Source: Candidatus Zipacnadia bacterium (GTDB lineage Bacteria; Armatimonadota; UBA5377; JALGUK01). From it: 8,457 nucleotides of DNA. The position numbers and the translations under genes are program-made. The stretch lies in assembly GCA_029820875.1 (NCBI GenBank), contig JALGUK010000196.1:1-8457 (forward strand), given 5' to 3'. The notes under the pieces were generated by a model. It was not told where the DNA came from. It saw only the letters and a list, made by a program, of their open reading frames with translations, and ran no database searches. Shown here in pieces: positions 1 through 6,262 of this stretch (its first letter is position 1; each line of letters opens with the position of its first letter).

Positions 1-1198
1 CTCGACGGGCAAGTCATCGGTGAGTTCGACGACGAGCGTTTCACCGCCGGCGCAGTCGGCTTCTACGCGAGCCACTCGAACCTTTTCATCAAGGATATAA
101 AGCTCAGCGGCGTCGTGCAGGAGATACAGGAACCATGGAAAGCTATAGAGGATCCAAGCAAGGTCCAGGAGCCGGACCCGAGCCTCGAGATCGAGGTCGG
201 CGAACCCTTCACTATCTGCAGCACTCTCAACCATGAAGGCAAGCTCAATCAGCCGCACCTGTGGCGCCTCGCCAACGGCGACCTGCTGTGCATCTTCCAC
301 TATGACGACGACATTGACATCGCCCGACGGGTGTCCATGCGCTCAAAAGACGGCGGAAAGACGTGGGTGGATGAGCCGCAGCGCACCTGGCGGGACGAGT
401 CCGTCGGCCAGCTTCGCGACGGCACGGTGCTGGTATATGATGACTACGGTTGGCTGCTGCCGGAGGGGCCACCGCTGGTGGGTGTGATGTATCGCAGCAC
501 AGACGGCGGAAAGACCTTCGAGGGGCCGATCCGCGTGACCTATGACATCCCGAATGTGGATTCCCGGCCCCCCTACCATCCAAGCGGCAAGATTCCGGAC
601 TACTACGGCCCGGAAATCGCGCGGGAGGGCGTGCGGGTCGCACTGGCGATGTGGCGGACCATCTACGAGCGTGACGATGGTCATTTGCTGGGTCATCCTG
701 CTGGAATCAGCCGATAAGGGACTATCCTGGAAGGTCCTCTCGACGGTAGCCTATGACCCGAATATTGAGGGAGGAGGATTCTGCGAACCTGTGATGGCGG
801 AGCTGCCCAATGGCGACCTTCTGTGTGTGATGCGCACCGGCAGTGGGAAGCCCCTTATGCAATCACGCTCCTCGGACGGGGGGCGGACCTGGAGCAAACC
901 GACGCCTACGGGTGTTCTCGGTGTTGACCCGGACCTTACGGTGATGAAAAACGGCGTCGCCGTGCTCACGTACGGCCGGCCCGGAATCTGGATTGCCTTC
1001 AGCCCCGACGGGACGGGCCGCAAGTGGGTCAACCGCATCCACATTGACTATGAGGGCAGCACATGGTCCTACACGGGGGTCCGCGAGGTTGAGCCTGGGA
1101 AGCTCCTTATGGTCTGGGACGAACAGAACGTGGTTCGCGACGGCCAACCGGCGGCCAACTATATCCGTGGCGTGTTCATCAGCCTGAGGAAGAAGTAG
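1..1198 (+). pseudogene. Asp-box (BNR) sialidase-like protein with ConA-like N-terminal domain; 5' partial and frameshifted
   Basis: The reading frame is open from the first base, so the start lies outside the window. The first ~37 residues (ending FIKDIKLSG) resemble the last strands of a LamG/DUF1080-type concanavalin-A-like domain. A linker then leads into a beta-propeller of the sialidase superfamily. Five Asp-box-like motifs are visible: SKDGGKTW (343-366), STDGGKTF (496-519), SADKGLSW (707-730), SSDGGRTW (869-892) and SPDGTGRKW (1001-1027). The first two are in frame 1, which stops at 717 (TAA). The last three are in frame 2, which stops at 1198 (TAG). Continuity passes from frame 1 to frame 2 at the GGG run 690-692; one extra G is the simplest cause. 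Such proteins usually bind or hydrolyse terminal sugars outside the cytoplasm. I cannot verify sialidase catalytic residues, so activity is unproven. It could be a real pseudogene or a sequencing indel. Confidence 0.8.
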
Positions 1199-1205
1199 CC
1201 GTCGC

Positions 1206-1233
1206 GTTCCGGCGGGCCACCACCGGCCAGAAC
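1206..1233. terminator. Weak hairpin in the convergent gap (possible terminator)
   Basis: The 59 bp between the stop of the Asp-box gene (1198) and the stop of the beta-helix gene (1258) contains an imperfect inverted repeat. GTTC at 1206-1209 pairs with GAAC at 1230-1233, and most of the GC-rich bases inside also pair, around a loop near 1217-1222. A shared terminator is expected between convergent genes. However, the stem has two mismatches and neither side has a T-run, so this is only a candidate. Confidence 0.3.
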
Positions 1234-1257
1234 TTATCATTCTCCCAGACAGCAGCT

Positions 1258-2616
1258 CTACTTGTCCAAGAGCGACTTCATCACGAACTCGTTCGTGCCT
1301 GGGTCGTACTCGTAGTAGTGCAGCCCTGTGTCCTTCGCGACGTGGGTGGTCTGGACGTTCGCCTCGTGGTGCACGGTCGGCAGCGTGTCGAAGACATGCT
1401 CCCCGGCGAACGTGCCTGTTATCAACACGTTGACTTCGCGCTCCTCGTAATCATATCCCGGCTCCTGCTCCGGCGGAGCCGGGGCGTGCTGGGCTATCCC
1501 ACTGGGCCCCTCCGGACGCGGCACGTATTCCCACCGCGTCTCGCCTTCCTTGCGTCGGAACCACGCCTTCACGCCTGCGTACAGATTGTTTCGCAGTCGC
1601 AGGTCCTGGCAGCCGCCGACAATGATGTGCGCGTTGTCCGCAAAGGGCGTCTGCCGCCACCCGTGGCCGTAGTAGCCCCAGAAGAGGTTGGTGTCAATGG
1701 TGGTTTGCCACGGCGTCATCACGCCGATGTCGTTGCCGTTGGCCTCGAAGTAGTTCCCTGAGATCACCGTCTGCGCGCTGGAAAGCAGCAGGATGCCATA
1801 GCCCTTGTTCGCCTCGAAGATCGAGCCGGAGATGTGCTGCCCGTTCGAGCCCCATTGGCCCCGGTCCGGGCCGATCACGAGGCCATGCTCGTGGTTACGC
1901 CTGAAGATGCAGTTGACGATGCCGATGTTATTGCCGTGGCTCTGGATTACCATGCCGGTCGTGTTGCCCCTGAAGATGCAATCGCTGAAGTAGAGCTGCC
2001 AGGCGAACTTGACATGCACGCCGATGTTCTGGCCGTGGACCTTGATGCTGCGAAAGGTTGTGCCCTTGGGTATCTCGTTCCAGGGGACCGAGATAGCGAT
2101 GCCATTGGGCGCGTTCTCCCGGGTGAAGCGCAGGCCCTCGATGCAGTAGCCTGCGCCCTCGACGCCGTGTTCCTCCATGTCATTGAGGATCAGGATGGGC
2201 ACCCCGGCGTCCTCTTCCTCCGGCTCGGGGTCGACGAGGGGCTGCTCGTCCAAGGCACTGCTGCCGACCAGCGTCGCGCCGTAGCCGAGAAGGTGCAGCC
2301 CCCAGTGGGCCTTGTTGCCACCCAGGACTATGCTGCGGTCAATGCGGTAGGTTCCGGGCGGGAAGAAGATGGTGGCGCCGGCCGAGAAGCCGTTCTCCTC
2401 GCTCACCCAATCAATCGCGGCCTGGATCGCGGGCGACCAGTCGCCGTTCGCCACGACGTTCTGGAACTCGCGCACATCCACACGCCCATCATCGCCCACG
2501 TCGGCGATGCGGGACTCGATGGCCTGCTCTTCCGCGGCGAGAGCCAGTCCCGTAAGCGACAGCAGCATCACGAACGCCAGCAGTGTCAGCAACGCTTTTG
2601 TCATAGAGCGTCTCAT
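1258..2616 (-). CDS. Secreted right-handed parallel beta-helix protein, pectate-lyase superfamily
   Basis: This is a 452-residue protein. Residues 1-28 are a Sec signal peptide: MRRSMTK, a Leu/Ala-rich core, then cleavage near ALA-A. Residues ~48-120 match the start of the Pectate_lyase_3 type fold (SPAIQAAIDW, then GATIFFPPGTYRID), the usual opening of secreted or phage-like beta-helix enzymes. Residues ~155-345 hold short repeated rungs typical of PbH1 repeats, for example CIFRGNTTGMVI, CIFRRNHEHGLVI, SIFEANKGYGILL and NYFEANGNDIGV. The last ~100 residues form a separate charged, Pro-rich tail. The fold suggests binding or cleaving of an acidic polysaccharide (lyase, hydrolase or epimerase), but the catalytic residues cannot be assigned. 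The ATG at 2616 is preceded by AGGGGG seven bases upstream; an in-frame ATG four codons later lacks a ribosome site. It is the last gene of the operon, 22 bp after the isomerase. Confidence 0.85.
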   Translation of the reverse strand: MRRSMTKALLTLLAFVMLLSLTGLALAAEEQAIESRIADVGDDGRVDVREFQNVVANGDWSPAIQAAIDWVSEENGFSAGATIFFPPGTYRIDRSIVLGGNKAHWGLHLLGYGATLVGSSALDEQPLVDPEPEEEDAGVPILILNDMEEHGVEGAGYCIEGLRFTRENAPNGIAISVPWNEIPKGTTFRSIKVHGQNIGVHVKFAWQLYFSDCIFRGNTTGMVIQSHGNNIGIVNCIFRRNHEHGLVIGPDRGQWGSNGQHISGSIFEANKGYGILLLSSAQTVISGNYFEANGNDIGVMTPWQTTIDTNLFWGYYGHGWRQTPFADNAHIIVGGCQDLRLRNNLYAGVKAWFRRKEGETRWEYVPRPEGPSGIAQHAPAPPEQEPGYDYEEREVNVLITGTFAGEHVFDTLPTVHHEANVQTTHVAKDTGLHYYEYDPGTNEFVMKSLLDK

Positions 2617-2638
2617 ATCGGGTCCCCCTGTGGGCGAC

Positions 2639-3475
2639 TCACCGGATCGTCACACCTACGTCCCTCGCCACGGACCGTATGTATTTTGCCGCAAGCGCGT
2701 ATTCCTCTTGGTTGGGGAGGTGCTCGAGCATAAGCGGCGTATCCGGGGCCAGTTTGTCCAGCTCCCGCAGGAACACGGCGTAATCGAGCCCGCCCAGGCC
2801 CGGGCGCACCTCGTCAAGATGTACCAGGAGCTTATCGGAGAGGGCGACATCCTTGGCATGGCAGCTCTTGATATGCGGACCGAGCTTGGCGAAGCACTCG
2901 CGGATTAGTGCGCCGGTGTCGAAGAAACGTTGGGGGCTGTTGACGAGATTAGTCGGGTCAAGATGCACGGCGAAGCGCGGGCGGTTGATGGCTTCGAGCA
3001 GGCGCAGGTAGCTGTCGGGCGAGTCAGGATACATCCACGGCATTGTCTCCAGAGTGTAGAACGTGCGCGTCGGCTTGACGGCATCTATAATCGCCCGCGT
3101 CGTCTCGACGATCAGGTCGAACGTTGCCTCCCTGAGGTCGTCCGCGCAAGGACCGTCCCATTTCTCCCCGCGCGAGCCGGCGATGTTCACGCAGCAGCGT
3201 GCCCCGATTCTGTCCGCAAGCGCCAGGCGCTCTTGACACAAGGCTATCGCCTTTGTGCGTGTATCCTCGTCCGGGCTGATGGGATTGCTCCAGGCGCCGA
3301 CCTCCGCAATGATGATGTCCGCCGCTGCAGCGGCATCGGCGTATGCCTGAACAGCCGCATCGTCTGCGGCCTCATCCACAGGGCAAAAGGCCGCAGTGTA
3401 GCCGGAACGTTTCAGTGCTGCAATCCAACGATCAGGGGTGGAGCAGTCATCGAAAATAGGACCGCCCAGCCGCAT
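2639..3475 (-). CDS. Sugar phosphate isomerase/epimerase-like TIM-barrel protein (AP endonuclease 2 / xylose isomerase-like)
   Basis: This is a 278-residue cytoplasmic protein of the xylose-isomerase-like TIM-barrel superfamily, which includes IolE/IolI, hydroxypyruvate isomerase and D-tagatose 3-epimerase. These enzymes interconvert ketoses or keto-acids through a metal-bound enediol. The four expected metal ligands occur in order: Glu143 in LETMPW, Asp173 in VHLDPTN, His206 in SCHAKD and Glu251 in MLEHLPN. Asn176 lies where the tagatose-epimerase group usually has a second His, so the substrate probably differs. The length is normal for the family. I place the start at the ATG at 3475, where the protein opens MRLGGPIFDD, because AGGAG lies ten bases upstream. 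A longer in-frame reading from 3532 would add 19 Arg/Glu-rich residues and overlap the upstream gene. It sits 37 bp after the TIM-barrel glycosidase-like gene and 22 bp before the beta-helix gene. The exact substrate is unknown. Confidence 0.87.
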   Translation of the reverse strand: MRLGGPIFDDCSTPDRWIAALKRSGYTAAFCPVDEAADDAAVQAYADAAAAADIIIAEVGAWSNPISPDEDTRTKAIALCQERLALADRIGARCCVNIAGSRGEKWDGPCADDLREATFDLIVETTRAIIDAVKPTRTFYTLETMPWMYPDSPDSYLRLLEAINRPRFAVHLDPTNLVNSPQRFFDTGALIRECFAKLGPHIKSCHAKDVALSDKLLVHLDEVRPGLGGLDYAVFLRELDKLAPDTPLMLEHLPNQEEYALAAKYIRSVARDVGVTIR

Positions 3476-3483
3476 GGTTGTTT

Positions 3484-3493
3484 CTCTCCTTTC
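3484..3493 (-). promoter_or_regulatory. Shine-Dalgarno deciding the isomerase start
   Basis: On the minus strand this reads GAAAGGAGAG; its AGGAG core ends ten bases before the ATG at 3475. It falls inside the coding part of the longer possible reading from 3532, so the shorter protein is preferred. The TIM-barrel gene upstream has the same arrangement: AGGAG at 4741-4745, ten bases from its ATG. Confidence 0.75.
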
Positions 3494-3512
3494 GGCCGTC
3501 TCACTCTCCCGC

Positions 3513-4730
3513 CTAAAGCGAGCCCGGGTCACGCCCTCGGAGCCGTTCCGAGCAGCGCTTGAGCAGGTCCCAGCCCGTACTGTCGCTCTCGAAGTTGAGC
3601 GCCTCGTGCACCTCTACTCCGTCGAACCTGTAGCGTAGTGCGCGGTCGGCGAAAGCCGCGAGGCTCTCATCAATTTTCGCACGGCCACCGGAGAGCCAAT
3701 CCACAAACAGATAAAGAGCCGTCTTGCCACGGCAGTAAGGCCCATACTCCTGCGCCGCCCACGCGAAGAGGTCCTGGCCCGGTGCGAGGTTGATGTGCTT
3801 GGCCTGCCAATAAGAGACGTCGGGCTTAGAGGGCAGCTCGTAATCGGCGAGAATGAAAGCGTCCGCAATGCCTTCGTCTACCAGTTCCTTCCAGTTGTTA
3901 GCGTAACGAGCGACCACATTCGTGCCGAAATACGGGTCGGCGGCGAAGTTCGTGTAATCCCCAAGCTGTAGGCCGACCCAAAGCTCCTTGCCACGGGCGT
4001 GACAGACCTGAGCCAGCTCGCGGTAGAGCTGGTTCATCGCCTCCCCCTTGATGACGTGCCATGCGCGCTCATTGAAGTGCTTCGCCGTGCGGATGTCCAC
4101 ACCGTAGCGCTTCTTGTACTCATCCACGATGGGCTGTTCGAAGCCGTAAAAGTCCTGCTTTACGCGGAATGCCCGCGCTTCCGGCCAGGCATAGCTCATC
4201 AACCCCTTAAAGTAGGTCTTTCCGTCGCGTGCTGTCCATTGGCAGTACGGATGCTCTTCGAGAAACTTCGAGCGGTAACCGGGCCACAAGTCGTCGAAGA
4301 TGTCAATCCACATGATGACTTTCATCCCGCGCTTGTGCCCCTCGCGTATGAAGACCTCGGGCGGATTATAGGCCTCGAGCACCTTGGCATAGCGCCCGTG
4401 CACGGCCTTGCGGACCTCGATGAACTTCTCAATGTCATCCCACGGCCCTCCAGGCCAGAGACTACTGCGCGCGTGCTTCTCATCGAACATGCCGATAGGG
4501 TAGCTCAGGTTCGTCCGATACGGTAGCAGCCCGAGGAAGCCCATGCGGACGATGATTGTCTGGCAGCCGTTGGCATGGATGTTCTCAACAAGCTCCGCCA
4601 CCTGCGCCTGCGTCATCGGCTCGGGGCGGACATAGACCTCATCGTTGAAGTCGATGTCAACAATCAGCTCCGGGGCCGCCATAGCCAGCATCGGCACGGC
4701 CATGAGGCTCAAGACCACTGCAACTCGCAT
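3513..4730 (-). CDS. Secreted TIM-barrel glycosyl-hydrolase-like protein of unknown family
   Basis: This is a 405-residue protein with a short Sec signal peptide (MRVAVVLSLMAVPMLAMA, cleavage near residue 18-19). The body looks like a (beta/alpha)8 barrel. Strand-like segments include QTIIVRMGFLG (~57-67), MKVIMWIDIFDD (~136-147), KELWVGLQLGDY (~248-259), IADAFILADYELP (~288-300), KTALYLFVDWL (~336-346) and the C-terminal FDGVEVHEALNF (~369-380). Aromatic and acidic residues cluster at the strand ends, as in glycosidase active sites. The layout recalls the GHL10/COG1649-like putative glycosidases common in planctomycete-type genomes, but I cannot place it in a named GH family or name its catalytic acids. 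A periplasmic or extracellular role on oligosaccharides fits its secreted beta-helix operon partner. The ATG at 4730 has AGGAG ten bases upstream. It lies 36 bp after the Gfo/Idh/MocA gene and 37 bp before the isomerase. Confidence 0.8.
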   Translation of the reverse strand: MRVAVVLSLMAVPMLAMAAPELIVDIDFNDEVYVRPEPMTQAQVAELVENIHANGCQTIIVRMGFLGLLPYRTNLSYPIGMFDEKHARSSLWPGGPWDDIEKFIEVRKAVHGRYAKVLEAYNPPEVFIREGHKRGMKVIMWIDIFDDLWPGYRSKFLEEHPYCQWTARDGKTYFKGLMSYAWPEARAFRVKQDFYGFEQPIVDEYKKRYGVDIRTAKHFNERAWHVIKGEAMNQLYRELAQVCHARGKELWVGLQLGDYTNFAADPYFGTNVVARYANNWKELVDEGIADAFILADYELPSKPDVSYWQAKHINLAPGQDLFAWAAQEYGPYCRGKTALYLFVDWLSGGRAKIDESLAAFADRALRYRFDGVEVHEALNFESDSTGWDLLKRCSERLRGRDPGSL

Positions 4731-4766
4731 GGTTGGACTGCTCCTTTCCGGTTCGTCAGCCGAATG

Positions 4767-6023
4767 TCAGTCACCCTTGTACCCCATCTCCTCCCACACC
4801 TTCCGCGCCGCAGCGAGCTGCCTCGCCGTCGGCTTGGGCCAGCCCGTGATGCTCGGCGGAGGCTGGCCGGGACCGGCGTCCTCAGGGAAAGGCGACCAAT
4901 GGTCGTTTTCGTACTTGGCGCGCTGCTCTTCCTTGCTGAAGTCGGGAATCTCGAAGGGCGCGCCGTTCTCGAGTGCCGAGCGCCATGCCTGGATACCGAC
5001 CACAGACATCGCCAGGCCCCGATAAACGTTACACCAAGGCGGCTCGCCGCTGCGGATTGCCTCCGCAAAGTTATACAGCACAAAGAAATCGCCGCCGCCG
5101 TGTCCCGCCCGTCGGGCAATGTCGGCGTGTACCGGGAACTCCGGCAGGTAAATCTTCTCCCGCACGTCACCGGCCTTCATGTCCCACGGCTCGTGAACAA
5201 TCCGCAGCTTTTGCTGGTCGCCCATCGTTCTGAGGTTCTCCATCAGCCCGCGCGTGCCGTGGAAGCGATACCAGTTCCCGTGGCCACGCAGGCCAAGCCC
5301 ATTAACCGTCCCCACAGTGCCGTTGTCCATACGGCAAACGATGACGGAGGCAGGATCCCCCCGGCGCACGTGCAGATTCTCCTTATCCTTCTTCGAGCGC
5401 GGAATAGACTGGGCGGTGACGCTGAGGGGCATCGTGTCGGTCACGTACATCAACGGCCCAAGCCCATGAGTGCAGTAGTAAGTGGATGGAATCCAGTTGC
5501 GCCAGTGATTGATTCCGGGCGCAAGCTGGTTCCTGCCGCGCGAGTTGATGGGATGAATGTACTCCCCCTCCGCGTATTGCACCTCTCCAATCTCGCCGGC
5601 CCGGTATAGCCGCCGCATCTCCTGGATGTACGCGAAGTAGATGTAGTTTTCGCCGAACATGTAAATCTTGTCGGACGCCTCGACCGCACGGGCGAGGGCT
5701 ACTCCCTCCCCGAGCGTTTTGCAGGCGCTAGTCTCGCTGAGGACATGCTTGCCGGCCTGGAGGGCCTCGATGGCGAAGGGAGCATGCTGGTGGAAGTAGT
5801 TGGAGAGGGCCACAGCATCCATATCATGCTCAAGAAACTTGTCGAAGTCAGTGTAGGTAGTGACGCCGAGTGCCTTGCCTTGCTCCTTCAGCTTCTCCTT
5901 CCATGTATCGCAAAGCGCCACGACCTCCATGCCGACCGCCGGCGCCCCGCGGGCAAACCCACTGCCGCGGCCAACGCCGACAACTCCGAGGCGAATAGGT
6001 CTGGTGCTCCCACTGGCTGGCAT
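4767..6023 (-). CDS. Gfo/Idh/MocA family protein, GH109-like, with an altered EKP motif
   Basis: This is a 418-residue NAD(P)-binding protein. The N-terminal Rossmann fold carries the dinucleotide motif GVVGVGRG (13-20), followed by VVALCDT (34-40). The C-terminal oxidoreductase sheet starts near residue 122. The family's catalytic Glu-Lys-Pro after GKHV is Glu97-Thr98-Ser99 here, so the usual Lys is missing. Other parts look like the GH109 NAD-dependent alpha-N-acetylgalactosaminidases: MFGENY with Glu125, GEYIH with Tyr155/His157, YYCTHGLGP with Tyr183/His186, and a late GHGGGDFF. The protein may therefore be an NAD-dependent glycosidase or lyase rather than a simple dehydrogenase; this is inferred from motif memory. 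A charged tail ends in WEEMGYKGD. The start is the ATG at 6023, with AGGAGG eight bases upstream; a 17-residue longer reading from 6074 has no such support. No signal peptide is seen, so it is probably cytoplasmic. It heads the tight four-gene run. Confidence 0.9.
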   Translation of the reverse strand: MPASGSTRPIRLGVVGVGRGSGFARGAPAVGMEVVALCDTWKEKLKEQGKALGVTTYTDFDKFLEHDMDAVALSNYFHQHAPFAIEALQAGKHVLSETSACKTLGEGVALARAVEASDKIYMFGENYIYFAYIQEMRRLYRAGEIGEVQYAEGEYIHPINSRGRNQLAPGINHWRNWIPSTYYCTHGLGPLMYVTDTMPLSVTAQSIPRSKKDKENLHVRRGDPASVIVCRMDNGTVGTVNGLGLRGHGNWYRFHGTRGLMENLRTMGDQQKLRIVHEPWDMKAGDVREKIYLPEFPVHADIARRAGHGGGDFFVLYNFAEAIRSGEPPWCNVYRGLAMSVVGIQAWRSALENGAPFEIPDFSKEEQRAKYENDHWSPFPEDAGPGQPPPSITGWPKPTARQLAAARKVWEEMGYKGD

Positions 6024-6031
6024 GAGTGGTC

Positions 6032-6037
6032 CCTCCT
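6032..6037 (-). promoter_or_regulatory. Shine-Dalgarno deciding the Gfo/Idh/MocA start
   Basis: AGGAGG on the minus strand lies eight bases before the ATG at 6023. It is the strongest ribosome site of the cluster. It supports the protein that begins MPASGSTRP, only a few residues before the Rossmann fold, as is normal for the family. Confidence 0.8.
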
Positions 6038-6062
6038 CACGGGAACTCAGGTTGCACGGCTG

Positions 6063-6215
6063 CCTCACCCCCACCCCTCTACTCGCGAAGGGGCTATCGT
6101 CGGCGGCGATGCCTCATTTGGCTCCGGAGAGGGGGGACGGCATCGCGCTCGGTCCCAGGGCCTTGCTCCCTCTCCAGAAGCGCGAAGCGCTGAAGGAGAG
6201 GGGTAGGGGGTGAGG
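6063..6215. repeat. Terminally inverted, hairpin-rich intergenic element (REP/MITE-like)
   Basis: This fills most of the 239 bp gap between the sulfatase-fold gene and the Gfo/Idh/MocA gene. Its ends are near-perfect inverted repeats. The left arm is CCTCACCCCC-A-CCCCTCT (6063-6080). The right arm, 6197-6215, read on the opposite strand, is the same apart from one inserted and one changed base. Inside is a compact hairpin: CCCTCTCC (6168-6175) with GGAGAGGG (6195-6202), then AGCGC/GCGCT around a GAA loop. A second copy of GGAGAGGG at 6126-6133 could pair with the same CCCTCTCC. There is no open reading frame with recognisable content. C-rich CCTCACCCCC repeats with such arms are scattered between genes in many GC-rich genomes. 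This may be a non-autonomous mobile repeat that also affects transcript stability or termination. Confidence 0.65.
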
Positions 6216-6262
6216 TGTCGTTGGCCATATTGAACGGCTGCTTCACGCCGCTTCCCGCTCTC

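Noticed and set aside
1834..2733. A long plus-strand open frame opposite the beta-helix gene
   Set aside because: It is rich in Ala/Val/Asp/Arg without domain logic, overlaps a well supported minus-strand gene with signal peptide and repeats, and arises from GC-rich codon bias on the opposite strand.
3476..3532. N-terminal extension of the isomerase to 3532
   Set aside because: The added 19 residues are Arg/Glu-rich and non-conserved in appearance, overlap the upstream gene, and contain the ribosome site for the ATG at 3475.
4575..5609. A 344-codon plus-strand open frame opposite the Gfo/Idh/MocA gene
   Set aside because: It spans two minus-strand genes and their intergenic gap and its translation has no recognisable fold; a shadow of the real coding strand.
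6024..6074. N-terminal extension of the Gfo/Idh/MocA protein to 6074
   Set aside because: The added 17 residues overlap the AGGAGG site that serves the ATG at 6023, and the Rossmann fold starts only about ten residues after that ATG.
6168..6202. Intrinsic terminator after the sulfatase-fold gene
   Set aside because: The hairpin is good, but on the minus strand it is followed by GC-rich sequence with no run of T, so classical termination is not supported.
6063..6215. CRISPR array or riboswitch in the intergenic gap
   Set aside because: There are only two inverted arms and no regular direct repeats with spacers, and I do not recognise a conserved riboswitch core.
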